From contig NZ_JODS01000030.1 of the NCBI RefSeq assembly GCF_000718025.1, positions 74,783 to 138,782 of the forward strand: a DNA stretch of 64,000 bases. Direction: 5' to 3'. Under the pieces are notes generated by a model that saw only the letters and a program-made list of their open reading frames with translations, did not search any database and was not told the DNA's origin. Of this stretch, positions 42,892-51,594 are shown piece after piece; position 1 is the first letter of the stretch; each line of letters begins with the position of its first letter. The DNA comes from Kitasatospora purpeofusca. GTDB taxonomy: Bacteria; Actinomycetota; Actinomycetes; Streptomycetales; Streptomycetaceae. The position numbers and the translations under genes are program-made.

Positions 42892-43878
42892 ATGGACACG
42901 GGAGAGGTCGCCGCCTTCAGGGGCGTCGGCAAGAGCTACGGACGGGTACGGGCCGTGGACGGCCTGGACCTGGTGCTGCGGCCGGGCGAGACCGTCGCCC
43001 TGCTCGGCCCGAACGGGGCCGGCAAGTCCAGCAGCCTCGATCTGCTGCTCGGCCTGCGCGAGCCCGACCGGGGCAGCGTCACACTGTTCGGCGGCCGCCC
43101 GCGTGCCGCGATCGAGGCCGGCCGGGTCGGCGCCATGCTGCAGAGCGGCGGCCTGATGACCGACGTCAAGGTCCGCGAACTGGTGCGGCTCGCCTGCGAG
43201 GTCCACCCGCGCGGCCGGTCCGTCGCCGAGGTGCTCGAGGACGCGGGTGTCACCGAGCTCGCCGAACGCCGCGTCGACAAGCTCTCCGGCGGCCAGGAGC
43301 AGCGGGTCCGCTTCGCCCTCGCCATCGCCGGGGCCAACGACCTGATCGTGCTGGACGAGCCCACCACCGGTATGGACGTCTCGGTCCGGCAGTCCTTCTG
43401 GGCGAGCATGCGGGCCCAGGCCGACGCCGGCCGCACGGTGCTGTTCGCCACCCACTACCTGGAGGAGGCCGACTCGATCGCCGACCGCGTCCTCGTCCTG
43501 CACCGGGGCCGGCTGATCGCCGACGGCAGCTCGGCCGAGATCAAGGCCCGGGCGGGTGCCCGCCGGATCACCTTCGAGCTGCACGAGGCGGACGGCCCGT
43601 TCGACGAGGCACCGCTGCGCCGGCTGCCCGGTGTGCAGGGCCTGGAGGTCGCGGCCCGCGTCCCGGGCGTGCGGACGGTGCGGATCCGCACCGCGGACGC
43701 GGACGCCGCCGTCGCGGCGGTCTACCGGGCGGGCCTGTACCCGCGCGGTCTGGAGGTCACCGGACTGGGCCTGGAGCAGGCCTTCCTGACCATCACCGGC
43801 GAGCAGGACGCCGCCGAGTCCACCGAATCCACCGAGTCCACCGAGAACGCCGAGAACGTGCTGGAGCGTGCGCGATGA
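42892..43878 (+). CDS. ABC-2 type exporter ATPase
   Basis: A 328-residue ATPase of the drug/lipid exporter class. Walker A GPNGAGKSS (about residues 39-47), Q-loop in MLQSGGLM, signature LSGGQEQR, Walker B LIVLDEPTTGMD and the switch histidine in FATHYLEE are intact. The C-terminal 100 residues are a DUF4162-like extension ending in an odd repetitive stretch rich in ESTESTEN. GGAGAGG lies 9 nt before the ATG; an open frame upstream from 42850 has no such site. The gene overlaps the permease by 4 nt. Together with the sensor and regulator it resembles the DesK/DesR- and BceA-unlike YvfR/YvfS/YvfT/YvfU arrangement. Confidence 0.9.
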   Translation: MDTGEVAAFRGVGKSYGRVRAVDGLDLVLRPGETVALLGPNGAGKSSSLDLLLGLREPDRGSVTLFGGRPRAAIEAGRVGAMLQSGGLMTDVKVRELVRLACEVHPRGRSVAEVLEDAGVTELAERRVDKLSGGQEQRVRFALAIAGANDLIVLDEPTTGMDVSVRQSFWASMRAQADAGRTVLFATHYLEEADSIADRVLVLHRGRLIADGSSAEIKARAGARRITFELHEADGPFDEAPLRRLPGVQGLEVAARVPGVRTVRIRTADADAAVAAVYRAGLYPRGLEVTGLGLEQAFLTITGEQDAAESTESTESTENAENVLERAR

Positions 43879-44597
43879 CCACCCTGATCCGGCTGGAGAT
43901 CCTGCGGACCTTCCGCAACCGCCGCTACGTGCTCTTCACGATCGCCTACCCGGCGCTGATGTACTTCTTCTTCATCCACGCCTACAGCGCGGACAAGCTG
44001 GCCGGCGGCCTCCCGGTGAAGACCTACTTCATGGTCTCGATGGCCACCTTCGGCGCGGTCGGCGCGGTGCTGACCGGCAGCGCGCAGCGGATCTCGCTGG
44101 AGCGCAAGAGCGGCTGGGTGCGTCAGCTGCGGCTGACCGCGCTGCCCGGCCGGGCGTACACCGTCGGCAAGATCGCCGCCGCCGCCGTGACCACCCTGCC
44201 CGCGATCCTGGTGGTGTTCGCGGTCGGCGCGAGCCAGGGCGTCTCGCTGACGGCCGGGCAGTGGGTCGGCCTGGTCGCCGCCCTGTGGCTGGGCAGCTTC
44301 GTCTTCGCGGCACTCGGGGTGGCGCTCGGCTACGCGGCGGCGCCGGACTCGGTGCAGAGCATCGTGATGATCGCCTACATGGCGATGGCCCTGTTCGGCG
44401 GGACGTGGTTCCCGGTGAGCGGCTCGCTGGAGTCCTTCGCCCGTTTCAACCCGGTCTACCTGTACAACCGGCTGGCCACCTTCACGCAGCCCGGGCACTC
44501 CCTGGACACCGTCGCCGTCGCCGGGCTGGCGGCCTTCCTCGCGGTGTTCGTCGCCGCCGCGGCGGCCCTGTACCGACGCGACACCCGGCAGGCATGA
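43875..44597 (+). CDS. ABC-2 type exporter permease
   Basis: A 240-residue inner-membrane permease. About six helices are visible: residues 20-38 (YVLFTIAYPALMYFFFIHA), 50-70, 95-125, 130-155, 162-182 and 213-233. ERKSGWVRQLRLTALPGRAYTVGKIAAAA is the usual ABC-2 cytoplasmic coupling stretch. The substrate is unknown (drug, lipid or peptide). It overlaps the ATPase gene by ATGA and the sensor kinase by ATGA, so three proteins are made from one message in coupled fashion. Confidence 0.9.
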   Translation: MTTLIRLEILRTFRNRRYVLFTIAYPALMYFFFIHAYSADKLAGGLPVKTYFMVSMATFGAVGAVLTGSAQRISLERKSGWVRQLRLTALPGRAYTVGKIAAAAVTTLPAILVVFAVGASQGVSLTAGQWVGLVAALWLGSFVFAALGVALGYAAAPDSVQSIVMIAYMAMALFGGTWFPVSGSLESFARFNPVYLYNRLATFTQPGHSLDTVAVAGLAAFLAVFVAAAAALYRRDTRQA

Positions 44598-45847
44598 TGA
44601 TCGACATGAGCGAGCCGTACCGGACCCACCGCACCGACGAACAGCCGGAGGCGGGGCCGGCGCGCTCGTCGTTCATGAACATCCCGGGCGCCTCGGTGGA
44701 GAGCGGGCGGCAGCTGCTGGTGAAGGTCGCCTGGATGCTGCTGTGGATGATCTACCTGGCCTACCCGGTGGGCGACCTGCTGAACGGCGGTCACAGCGCG
44801 GGTGCCCGGGTACTCGGCTGGATCTGCCTGGCGGCCTTCGTCGCCGGCTACGTCCTGCTGGTGGTCTTCCGCTCGATGCCCGGGATGCGGCCGCGGACCT
44901 GCCGGGCGATCGTCGCCACGATGGTGGCGCTCGCCGTGGCGTCCACCTTCGTGCTCGGCACCGCCTTCCTGTCCCTGTTCATCTACGCCGCGGTGTGCGT
45001 CGCGATCATCAGCCCGGCCCGCTACGCCCTGCGCGCGCTGCTCGCCATGGCGGTGCTCACCGCCGGGGTCGGCCTGCTGGCCCACGCGGACATGGACAAC
45101 GTGTGGACCTTCACGCTCAGCGCCTTCCTCGCGGGCGCCGCGATGAGCGGCCTGCAGCGCCTGGTCGGCACCATGAAGGAGCTGCGCGAGGCCAGGGCCG
45201 CCGTCGCGCACCTGGCCGCCGCCGAGGAGCGGCTGCGGCTCGCCCGGGACCTGCACGACCTGCTCGGGCACTCGCTGTCGCTGATCACCCTGAAGAGCGA
45301 GCTGGCCGGCCGGTTCATGGACGCCGGCAAGGACGAGGCGGCGCGGGCGCAGGTCGCCGACATCGAGAACGTCGCCCGGCAGTCGCTGATCGACGTCCGG
45401 GAGGCGGTCACCGGCTTCCGCCGCCCCACCCTGCCGGTCGAGCTGGCCGCCGCCCGCACCGCGCTGGCCGCCGCCCAGGTCACCCTGGAGACCGCGCCGG
45501 AGCTGCTCGACGCCTGGCCGGGGCTGGCCGCCGAGGAGGCCGGCGCGCTCGCCTGGGCGCTGCGCGAGGCGGTCACCAACATCGTCCGGCACGGCGAGGG
45601 CGCCACCGTCTGCACCGTGCGGTCCGACGAGACCTGGGAGGGGAACGGCGAGCGCTACGCCGTCCTGGAGGTCACCGACGACGGGCGCGGCCCGGGCAAG
45701 TCCCAGCCCGGCAACGGCCTCTCCGGGCTGGAGGAGCGGCTCGCCCTGGTCGGCGGCCGGCTGGAGACCGGGCCGGGCGAGCGGGGCCGGGGCTTCCGCC
45801 TGCGGGCCCTGGTGCCGCTGCGGACGGCCTCCGTCCCCGCCCCGTAG
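44594..45847 (+). CDS. DesK-like sensor histidine kinase (HisKA_3)
   Basis: A 417-residue membrane sensor. Five or six helices fill residues about 40-185 with very short loops, so the signal is probably sensed in the membrane. The dimerisation and phosphoacceptor domain has the H-box ARDLHDLLGHSLS (His near residue 223), and the HATPase_c domain has LREAVTNIVRHG (N-box), VTDDGRGPG (G1) and NGLSGLEERL. This is the NarL-system (DesK, LiaS) kinase type. Its partner is the regulator at 46125. The start ATGATG overlaps the permease stop. Confidence 0.9.
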   Translation: MMIDMSEPYRTHRTDEQPEAGPARSSFMNIPGASVESGRQLLVKVAWMLLWMIYLAYPVGDLLNGGHSAGARVLGWICLAAFVAGYVLLVVFRSMPGMRPRTCRAIVATMVALAVASTFVLGTAFLSLFIYAAVCVAIISPARYALRALLAMAVLTAGVGLLAHADMDNVWTFTLSAFLAGAAMSGLQRLVGTMKELREARAAVAHLAAAEERLRLARDLHDLLGHSLSLITLKSELAGRFMDAGKDEAARAQVADIENVARQSLIDVREAVTGFRRPTLPVELAAARTALAAAQVTLETAPELLDAWPGLAAEEAGALAWALREAVTNIVRHGEGATVCTVRSDETWEGNGERYAVLEVTDDGRGPGKSQPGNGLSGLEERLALVGGRLETGPGERGRGFRLRALVPLRTASVPAP

Positions 45848-45942
45848 CCGACCGGTCGGCGCGGCGGCGTCGCCGTGACGCCGCCGCCCCCCGTAACCCC
45901 GGCGCCCCGCCGCGCGGGCGCCGGGCGGCGCGGGCGGGCAGC

Positions 45943-46080
45943 ATGGCAGACATGCCGAAGTCCGTGCTGGCGGTCCTCACCGTGCTCTTCCTCTCCCTGC
46001 TGCTCTGCGCCGCGTTCACCGAGGCGGGCACGTCGGCCCGGGGGGCGGCCCCCGCCGGCGCCCTGGAGCACCCCCGCTGA
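45943..46080 (+). CDS. Possible small single-helix membrane protein
   Basis: A 45-codon frame (MADMPKSVLAVLTVLFLSLLLCAAF then a polar Ala/Gly tail) between the kinase and regulator genes. The hydrophobic helix spans residues about 7-25. The ATG has only GGGCGGGC upstream, a poor ribosome site; a second ATG is three codons later. Small membrane proteins can tune sensor kinases, but nothing beyond position supports that. It could be a chance frame. Confidence 0.35.
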   Translation: MADMPKSVLAVLTVLFLSLLLCAAFTEAGTSARGAAPAGALEHPR

Positions 46081-46110
46081 CCTCCGTCCCCCGTCGGGAC
46101 GGGGACGCCG

Positions 46111-46124
46111 TAGGGTCGGGCGGC
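46111..46124 (+). promoter_or_regulatory. Leaderless-type -10 box of the response regulator
   Basis: TAGGGT at 46111-46116, 8 nt before the ATG at 46125. The regulator may therefore be expressed separately from the kinase operon. Confidence 0.5.
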
Positions 46125-46757
46125 ATGAGTGACAATCAGGGCGACCGGCCCTCGGTGCGGGTGCTGTTGGCGGAGGACCAGGGGATGGTCCGGGAGGCGC
46201 TCGCCGCGCTGCTCGGGCTGGAGGGGGACATCGACGTCGTCGCCCAGGTCGGGCGGGGGGACGAGGTGCTGGACGCCGCGGTCGCGCACGACGTGCAGGT
46301 GGCGGTGCTGGACATCGAGATGCCGGGGATGACCGGGATCGAGGCCGCTGCGCTGCTGCGGCAGCGGCGGCCGCAGACCAAGGTGGTGATCGCGACGACC
46401 TTCGGCCGCCCCGGCTACCTGCGGCGGGCGATGGAGTCCGGCGCGGACGCCTTCCTGGTGAAGGACGCGCCCGCCGCCGAGCTGGCCGAGGCCATCCGCC
46501 GGGTGCTGCGCGGCGAGCGGGTGATCGACCCGGTCCTGGCCGCGGCGGCGCTCGCCGAGGGGGCCAACCCGCTGACCGCCCGGGAGCGGGACGTGCTGGC
46601 GGCCGCCGCGGACGGCGCGGTGAACGCGGACATCGCCCGGCGGCTGCACCTGTCCGAGGGCACGGTGCGCAACTACCTCTCGATGGCGATCCAGAAGACC
46701 GAGGCCCGCAACCGCACCGAGGCGGTCCGGATCGCCCGCGAGAAGGGCTGGCTGTAG
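46125..46757 (+). CDS. NarL/FixJ (DesR-like) response regulator
   Basis: A 210-residue regulator. The receiver domain has the acidic pair in LLAEDQ, the phosphoacceptor aspartate in VAVLDIEMPG (about residue 60), the Thr in ATTFG and the Lys in LVKDAPA. The LuxR-type DNA-binding domain is LTARERDVLAAAADGAVNADIARRLHLSEGTVRNYLS. It is the partner of the adjacent kinase and the natural candidate to bind the perfect palindrome at 42769-42804 upstream of the exporter. The 277-nt gap and its own -10 box separate it from the kinase. Confidence 0.92.
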   Translation: MSDNQGDRPSVRVLLAEDQGMVREALAALLGLEGDIDVVAQVGRGDEVLDAAVAHDVQVAVLDIEMPGMTGIEAAALLRQRRPQTKVVIATTFGRPGYLRRAMESGADAFLVKDAPAAELAEAIRRVLRGERVIDPVLAAAALAEGANPLTARERDVLAAAADGAVNADIARRLHLSEGTVRNYLSMAIQKTEARNRTEAVRIAREKGWL

Positions 46758-46790
46758 ACCCGGTCCTGCCGATCGTCCCCGGGCCCCGGC

Positions 46791-47672
46791 TCAGTTGAGC
46801 CGGTGGCGGGCGGCGCGGGCCTCCTGGCGGACCTTGGCGGCGGAATCGGGGTCGAAGGCGTCCAGGATCGCGGCGTACTCGTCCATCTCCCCGGCCCCGC
46901 CCAGGAAGTCGCCGGTGCGTACCAGCAGTTCGGCGCGTTCGAGCCGGAGTTGGGCGGGGTGGCGGGGGAGCAGCAGGGCGAGTTCGGTGGCCCAGAGCTG
47001 GGTGCGGGCGTGCTCGGGCCGGTCGGCGGCCCAGCCGCGGATGTTGCCGAGCACCCGCAGCACGACGTCCAGCGGCTGCGCGGGGGTGAGCAGTTCGGGC
47101 GTGAACTCGTGTCCGGCGGCGTGCACCAGCTCGGCCACCCCGTCGAGGTCGAGCAGTCGGCCGCCGTGGAAGGGGTCGGCCAGCACGTAGTCCTCGCCGC
47201 CGGCGGGCCCGCCGACCGCGACGACGAAGTGGCCGGGCAGGGCGACCCCGTGCACGGTGAGCCCGGCCCTGCGGGCGACCGCCCACCAGACCAGCGACAG
47301 CATGATCGGCAGTCCGCGGCGCCGCCGCAGCACCTCCGGCAGCAGCGAGGACTCCAGCCGCCGGTAGTCGGACTTCCGCCCGTGGAACCGCTCGCGCCCG
47401 CCGAGGACGGCGGCCAGCAGCGCCGCGGTCTCCTCCGGTCCGGCCGGGGCGCGTTCGGCGACGGCGCGCCGTACGGCGGCCGCGTGCCGTTCCAGCGCCG
47501 CCTCGCAGGCGGCGAGCAGGGCGTCGGGCGCGGGCGGGCCGTCGAGGCCGTCCGGGTCCGAGGGGTCGGGGGCGGGGGTGTGTTCGGCGGCCGCGAGCAC
47601 GCAGAGCAGCACCGGATCGGGGTGCTCGGCCCTGGCCTCGGTCCGGAAGCGTGCTCTGCTCTGCTCGGTCAC
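46791..47672 (-). CDS. SirB1-type transglutaminase-like protein with TPR-like tail
   Basis: A 293-residue soluble protein. GLPIMLSLVWWAVARRAGL, HGVALPGHFVVAV and YVLADPFHGGRLL match the SirB1/transglutaminase-like_2 region, where the cysteine-protease fold usually lacks its catalytic cysteine (here Met/Leu at that place). The C-terminal 90 residues are helical, of the tetratricopeptide type. Function is unknown in actinobacteria. It converges on the response regulator gene with 33 bp between them. The ATG at 47672 has no strong ribosome site in view. Confidence 0.75.
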   Translation of the reverse strand: MTEQSRARFRTEARAEHPDPVLLCVLAAAEHTPAPDPSDPDGLDGPPAPDALLAACEAALERHAAAVRRAVAERAPAGPEETAALLAAVLGGRERFHGRKSDYRRLESSLLPEVLRRRRGLPIMLSLVWWAVARRAGLTVHGVALPGHFVVAVGGPAGGEDYVLADPFHGGRLLDLDGVAELVHAAGHEFTPELLTPAQPLDVVLRVLGNIRGWAADRPEHARTQLWATELALLLPRHPAQLRLERAELLVRTGDFLGGAGEMDEYAAILDAFDPDSAAKVRQEARAARHRLN

Positions 47673-47740
47673 GGCGGTGGCGGCGGCTTTCGTACGGACG
47701 GGCGGACGGGGAGGGACGCGCGGGGGAGCGGCCGGGACTC

Positions 47741-48766
47741 CTACCCCTGCGGCAGGAGTGCGTACTGGTAAGTGTGACTGGTCGTGAAGCCCAGGCCGTC
47801 ATAGAGCGCGATCGCCCCGGAGTTCTCCGCCTCGACCTGCAAGTACCCGCCGCCGGCGCCCTCCTCGGCGGCCCGGGCCGCGAGCACCGCCATGACCGCG
47901 GTGGCCAGTCCGGACCGGCGGGCGCCCGCGGCGACCTCGACCGCGCCGAAACCGGCCCACGGCCCGTCGACGACGCAGCGTCCGACGGCCAGCGGCGCCC
48001 GGTCGGGACCGGTGCCCGGCACAGTGGCGAACCAGACCGACGGCCCGCCGCCGACCACCCGCAGGGCGGCCTCCTCCACCGGCGGGCCGCCGCCCGCCCG
48101 CCGGTACAGCGACAGCCAGGCCGCGTCGGCGGTCCGGGAGAGCCGCACCCGGTCGAGGACGGCGGGCGCGCCGCCGCGGGCGAGCCCGGCCAGCGGCGCG
48201 ACCCGGACCAGGGTCCGCGCGCAGGTGGCGCCCAGGCGGTCCAGCTCCTCCTGCAGGCCCTCCGGCGAGCCCGGAGCGCCGACCTCGAACAGGGCCGGCA
48301 GCCCGCGCGCCGCGTACCAGGCGCGGACGGCCGCCACCGCCCGGTCGAGCGGCAGGCCGGGATCGCCGAGCGCCAGGGCGGAGTTGGCCCGCCGGGTGAA
48401 GCCGGCCGAGGCCCGCAGGGTCCATTCGCCCAGCGGTTCCTGCTCGACGGCCGGCCAGCCGCGGGCGGCGGTCCGCATGAGTCCGACCGGGTCGGCCGGC
48501 GGCAGCGGCGCGCGCCGGGCGGGGAAGAGCGGCACCGTCTTCCCCGCGACCAGCAGCCGCTCGTCGAAGGAGACCGGTCCGCCGGTCCGCGGCACCACCG
48601 TCAGGCCCGCGTCGTCCCAGGAGACGAGTACGCCGATCACGTCGCGGAAGACTGGCCGGTTGTCGTCGGCGAAGCCGGCGAGCCGTCGTACGGAGACCCT
48701 CCGGCCCACGTCGGAGCGATCCATCCGGACCTCCGGACGGTCCTGAACCGGCCCTTCGACGGCCAT
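47741..48766 (-). CDS. GNAT-family N-acetyltransferase
   Basis: A 341-residue protein. The first 70 residues (VGRRVSVRRLAGFADDNRPVFRDVIGVLVSWDD) form a small beta domain, and the C-terminal 150 residues are the GNAT fold, with AVEVAAGARRSGLATAVMAVLAARA as the acetyl-CoA loop (R/Q-x-x-G-x-A pattern) and YLQVEAENSGAIALYDGLGF as the final motif. The substrate is unknown. The ATG at 48766 has a perfect AGGAGGTG 5 nt upstream. It diverges from the ferredoxin gene. Confidence 0.88.
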   Translation of the reverse strand: MAVEGPVQDRPEVRMDRSDVGRRVSVRRLAGFADDNRPVFRDVIGVLVSWDDAGLTVVPRTGGPVSFDERLLVAGKTVPLFPARRAPLPPADPVGLMRTAARGWPAVEQEPLGEWTLRASAGFTRRANSALALGDPGLPLDRAVAAVRAWYAARGLPALFEVGAPGSPEGLQEELDRLGATCARTLVRVAPLAGLARGGAPAVLDRVRLSRTADAAWLSLYRRAGGGPPVEEAALRVVGGGPSVWFATVPGTGPDRAPLAVGRCVVDGPWAGFGAVEVAAGARRSGLATAVMAVLAARAAEEGAGGGYLQVEAENSGAIALYDGLGFTTSHTYQYALLPQG

Positions 48767-48896
48767 CTGGGCACCTCCTGTGCATTTGCGGTCTCCGACC
48801 CGCGATACTAGGGGCGGGCATCGACGACACCGCGCTCACCCGCGCACGCGAGAAAACAGAATGGGCCGCCGAGCCCTTCCGAGGAGGAACGACAGC

Positions 48897-49223
48897 GTGA
48901 CCTACGTCATCGCGCAGCCTTGTGTCGACGTCAAGGACAAGGCCTGCATCGAAGAGTGCCCGGTTGACTGCATCTACGAGGGCGAGCGATCGCTCTACAT
49001 CCACCCGGATGAGTGTGTCGACTGTGGCGCATGCGAGCCGGTCTGCCCGGTCGAGGCGATCTTCTACGAGGACGACACTCCGGAGGAGTGGAAGGACTAC
49101 TACAAGGCGAACGTCGAGTTCTTCGACGACCTCGGTTCGCCCGGCGGTGCCTCGAAGCTCGGCCTGATCGAGCGCGACCACCCGTTCATCGCCGCTCTGC
49201 CGCCGCAGAACGCCGACCACTGA
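48897..49223 (+). CDS. fdxA: Seven-iron ferredoxin FdxA
   Basis: A 108-residue ferredoxin that carries electrons between cytoplasmic enzymes. The N-terminal cysteine pattern C-x7-C-x3-C-x3-CP (PCVDVKDKACIEECPVDC) and the second cluster motif CVDCGACEPVCP fit one [3Fe-4S] and one [4Fe-4S] cluster, as in the mycobacterial and streptomycete FdxA. The C-terminal tail (GSPGGASKLGLIERDHPF) is also typical. GTG start at 48897 with GAGGAGG 9 nt upstream. dapC follows after only 22 bp, so the two are probably co-transcribed, as in other actinobacteria. Confidence 0.95.
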   Translation: MTYVIAQPCVDVKDKACIEECPVDCIYEGERSLYIHPDECVDCGACEPVCPVEAIFYEDDTPEEWKDYYKANVEFFDDLGSPGGASKLGLIERDHPFIAALPPQNADH

Positions 49224-49245
49224 CCGGATCGGTGGCAATTCAGCT

Positions 49246-50397
49246 GTGACTACCAAGAACAGCACGCTCGCGCCGTTCCCGGGCCACCCGGGGGCGGCGC
49301 GCCGCGTTTCCGACCTCCTGCCGGTGTTCCCCTGGGACAAGCTGGAGCCCTACAAGGTCACGGCGCTCGCCCATCCGGGCGGGATCTGCGACTTCTCCGT
49401 GGGCACCCCGGTGGACCCGGTCCCCGAGGTGATCCAGAAGGCGCTCGCCGCCGCCACGGACACTCCCGGCTATCCGACCGTCTGGGGCCCGGAGGAGCTG
49501 CGCGAGGCCGTCGCCGGCTGGCTGCGGCGCCGGCTCGGCGCGGAGATCGGCCCGCGGGCCGTCCTGCCGACCGTCGGCTCCAAGGAGCTGGTGGCCTGGC
49601 TGCCGACCCAGCTCGGCCTCGGCCCCGGCGACCAGGTCGCCTACCCGCGGCTGGCCTACCCGACGTACGAGGTGGGCGCCCGGCTGTGCGGCGCCGAGCC
49701 GGTCGAGTACGACTCGGTGGACGAGCTGGACGGCTCCCGGGTGCGCCTGCTGTGGGTCAACTCGCCGTCCAACCCGACCGGGCGGGTGCTCGGCGCCGAC
49801 GAGCTGCGCCGCACGGTGGCGTGGGCGCGCGAGCACCGGGTGCTGCTGGTCAGCGACGAGTGCTACTTCGAACTGGGCTGGGAGGCCGAGCCGGTCTCGG
49901 TGCTGCGCCCGGACATCTGCGGGGACGGCCACGAGGGCCTGCTCGCGGTGCACTCGCTGTCCAAGCGCTCCAACCTGGCCGGCTACCGCGCCTCCTTCGT
50001 GGCGGGCGACCCGGTGGTGGTCAAGGAGCTGCTGGAGGTGCGCAAGCACGGCGGCATGATCGTGCCGGCCCCGGTGCAGGCCGCGACGGCGGCCGCGCTC
50101 GGGGACGACGCGCACGTGGCCGAGCAGCGGGAGCGCTACGCGGCCCGGCGGGCGGCGCTGCGCGCGGCGCTGGAGGCGTACGGCTTCCGGATCGAGCACT
50201 CGGAGGCGAGCCTCTACCTGTGGGCGACCCAGGACCGGCCGTGCTGGGAGACCGTCGCCGAACTCGCCGGACTGGGCATCCTGGTGGCGCCCGGCGACTT
50301 CTACGGTCCGGCCGGCGACCGGTTCGTCCGGGTGGCGTTCACCGCGACCGATGAGCGGGTCGCGGCGGCGGTGGAGCGGCTGAACGCGGCGCGCTGA
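49246..50397 (+). CDS. dapC: Succinyldiaminopimelate transaminase DapC
   Basis: A 383-residue class I aminotransferase that uses glutamate and PLP to form N-succinyl-L,L-diaminopimelate in lysine and peptidoglycan synthesis. The PLP lysine is in HSLSKRSNLAGYR (about residue 246), with NSPSNPTG and SDECYFEL binding the cofactor. The N terminus FPWDKLEPYKVTALAHPGGICDFSVGTPVDPVP is diagnostic of actinobacterial DapC. GTG start; no ribosome site, so it may rely on coupling to fdxA. dapE lies 2.4 kb downstream in the same direction. Confidence 0.93.
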   Translation: MTTKNSTLAPFPGHPGAARRVSDLLPVFPWDKLEPYKVTALAHPGGICDFSVGTPVDPVPEVIQKALAAATDTPGYPTVWGPEELREAVAGWLRRRLGAEIGPRAVLPTVGSKELVAWLPTQLGLGPGDQVAYPRLAYPTYEVGARLCGAEPVEYDSVDELDGSRVRLLWVNSPSNPTGRVLGADELRRTVAWAREHRVLLVSDECYFELGWEAEPVSVLRPDICGDGHEGLLAVHSLSKRSNLAGYRASFVAGDPVVVKELLEVRKHGGMIVPAPVQAATAAALGDDAHVAEQRERYAARRAALRAALEAYGFRIEHSEASLYLWATQDRPCWETVAELAGLGILVAPGDFYGPAGDRFVRVAFTATDERVAAAVERLNAAR

Positions 50398-50412
50398 CCG
50401 CGGTGGAAGGCC

Positions 50413-50451
50413 GAAGGGGCCGGTGTTCCGAGGAGGAACACCGGCCCCTTC
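50413..50451. terminator. Bidirectional terminator after dapC
   Basis: Perfect 17-bp stem (50413-50429 with 50435-50451) and a 5-nt loop, between convergent dapC and the secreted-protein gene. Confidence 0.85.
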
Positions 50452-50504
50452 GCCGTTGTCGTACCCGGGGTGCCGCCGACCCCGGACAGGGGAGCGCGGC
50501 CGGA

Positions 50505-51290
50505 CTAGAGGCCGAGGCCGCCGCCGTTGACGCCGCCCAGCAGGCCGCCGATCGGGCCGAGCGCGCCGGTGAGGCCGCTGAGGCCGTTCAGCGGGCTGTT
50601 CGGGCCGAGGTCGGCGCCGCCCAGGCGGTTGGCCGAACCGTGCTCGGCCAGGCCGAGCACGTCGGCGCCGGGCAGGCCGGAGGCCAGGCCGCCGGGGACG
50701 GCGCGGCCGACCGCGCCGAGCGGCAGCGCGTCGGTGACGGCGTTGGTGCTGGGGACGGCCTGGGTCAGCCCGCCCGCGCCCGGAACGGCGTTGGCGACCG
50801 CACCGGCCTGGGAGAGCCCGCCGACCGGGTTCGCCCCGCTCTGCGCGCTGCGCTGCGGGGTGGCGGCGCGGCCGGTGACGGCCTCGCCGAGCTTCCCGGC
50901 CAGGGTCTTGGCGACCTTCGGGGTGACGCCCGACAGCTGGCCGGTGGTGGCGGCGGTCTGGTCCACCGGGGCGGTCAGCGAGCTGGCCTTCTCGTTCGCC
51001 TCGGGGAGCTGCTGGGCGACGATGTTGCCGGTGGCGTCGGCGGTGGCGGGCACCCCCGCGGCCACGGTCGCGGCGCCGGTCGTCCCGGCCGCCTGGCCCA
51101 GCTCGTGGGTGGTGTGCTGCAGGGTGGAACCCGTGTCGGTGTTGGTCAGCTGGCCCAGTGGGGCGGCCAGGTCGCTCTTCGGCAGCAGGGCGTCCGCGGC
51201 GGACGCGGAGCCGGCCGCGACCAGCGGGGTCGCGCCGGCCGCCACGAGCAGAGCGGCCTGGGCGATCCGGCGCGTGAGGGGGTGAGACAT
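50505..51290 (-). CDS. Secreted Ala/Gly-rich protein of unknown function
   Basis: A 261-residue exported protein. The signal peptide is SHPLTRRIAQAALLVAAGATPLVAAGSASA with an AxA cleavage site near residue 31. The mature part is low in complexity, without cysteines, and rich in Ala, Gly, Thr and Leu; it ends in a glycine-rich GGLLGGVNGGGLGL tail. No enzyme motif is visible. Streptomycete relatives are annotated as ATP-binding only because of Gly-rich stretches; I see no Walker motif. GAGGAG lies 4 nt before the ATG. Confidence 0.65.
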   Translation of the reverse strand: MSHPLTRRIAQAALLVAAGATPLVAAGSASAADALLPKSDLAAPLGQLTNTDTGSTLQHTTHELGQAAGTTGAATVAAGVPATADATGNIVAQQLPEANEKASSLTAPVDQTAATTGQLSGVTPKVAKTLAGKLGEAVTGRAATPQRSAQSGANPVGGLSQAGAVANAVPGAGGLTQAVPSTNAVTDALPLGAVGRAVPGGLASGLPGADVLGLAEHGSANRLGGADLGPNSPLNGLSGLTGALGPIGGLLGGVNGGGLGL

Positions 51291-51594
51291 GGGGCTCCTC
51301 GAAAGGGGTCTGGGTCCGTTCCGTCCGCCGGGCGGACGACGGTGTTACCGCTTGAGAAGCCAGAAGGTTTCGGCCCGTGCAAGGAAAACGTCGTACCGAC
51401 CATCCGACGGTATGACCGCAGCGGGAGCCGCTCCCGGGGTCGGTCCGGAGGCGCGGGCGCACGGCGGGCCAAGGGGAGTGACGGTTCTGCGACCCACCCG
51501 GCCCGGCCGACCCCACGTCCACCTGCGTTGACGCGAATCACTCGTGCGGCGGCAACCCGGACACCAGTGCGTCAGCCGCCGGGACCCCCCGGTC
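51291..51594. promoter_or_regulatory. Gene-free gap upstream of the secreted-protein gene
   Basis: 304 bp. A perfect palindrome CGTCCGCC-G-GGCGGACG at 51322-51338 lies in the presumed leader of the secreted-protein gene. AT-richer sequence at 51365-51415 probably holds its promoter, but no convincing -35/-10 pair was found. CGGCGGC / GCCGCCG arms near 51547-51580 may end the convergent-side transcript of the next minus-strand gene. Confidence 0.3.

Noticed and set aside
50505..51290. ATP-binding function of the secreted Gly-rich protein
   Set aside because: No Walker A or B motif; the label in relatives seems to come from low-complexity glycine stretches.
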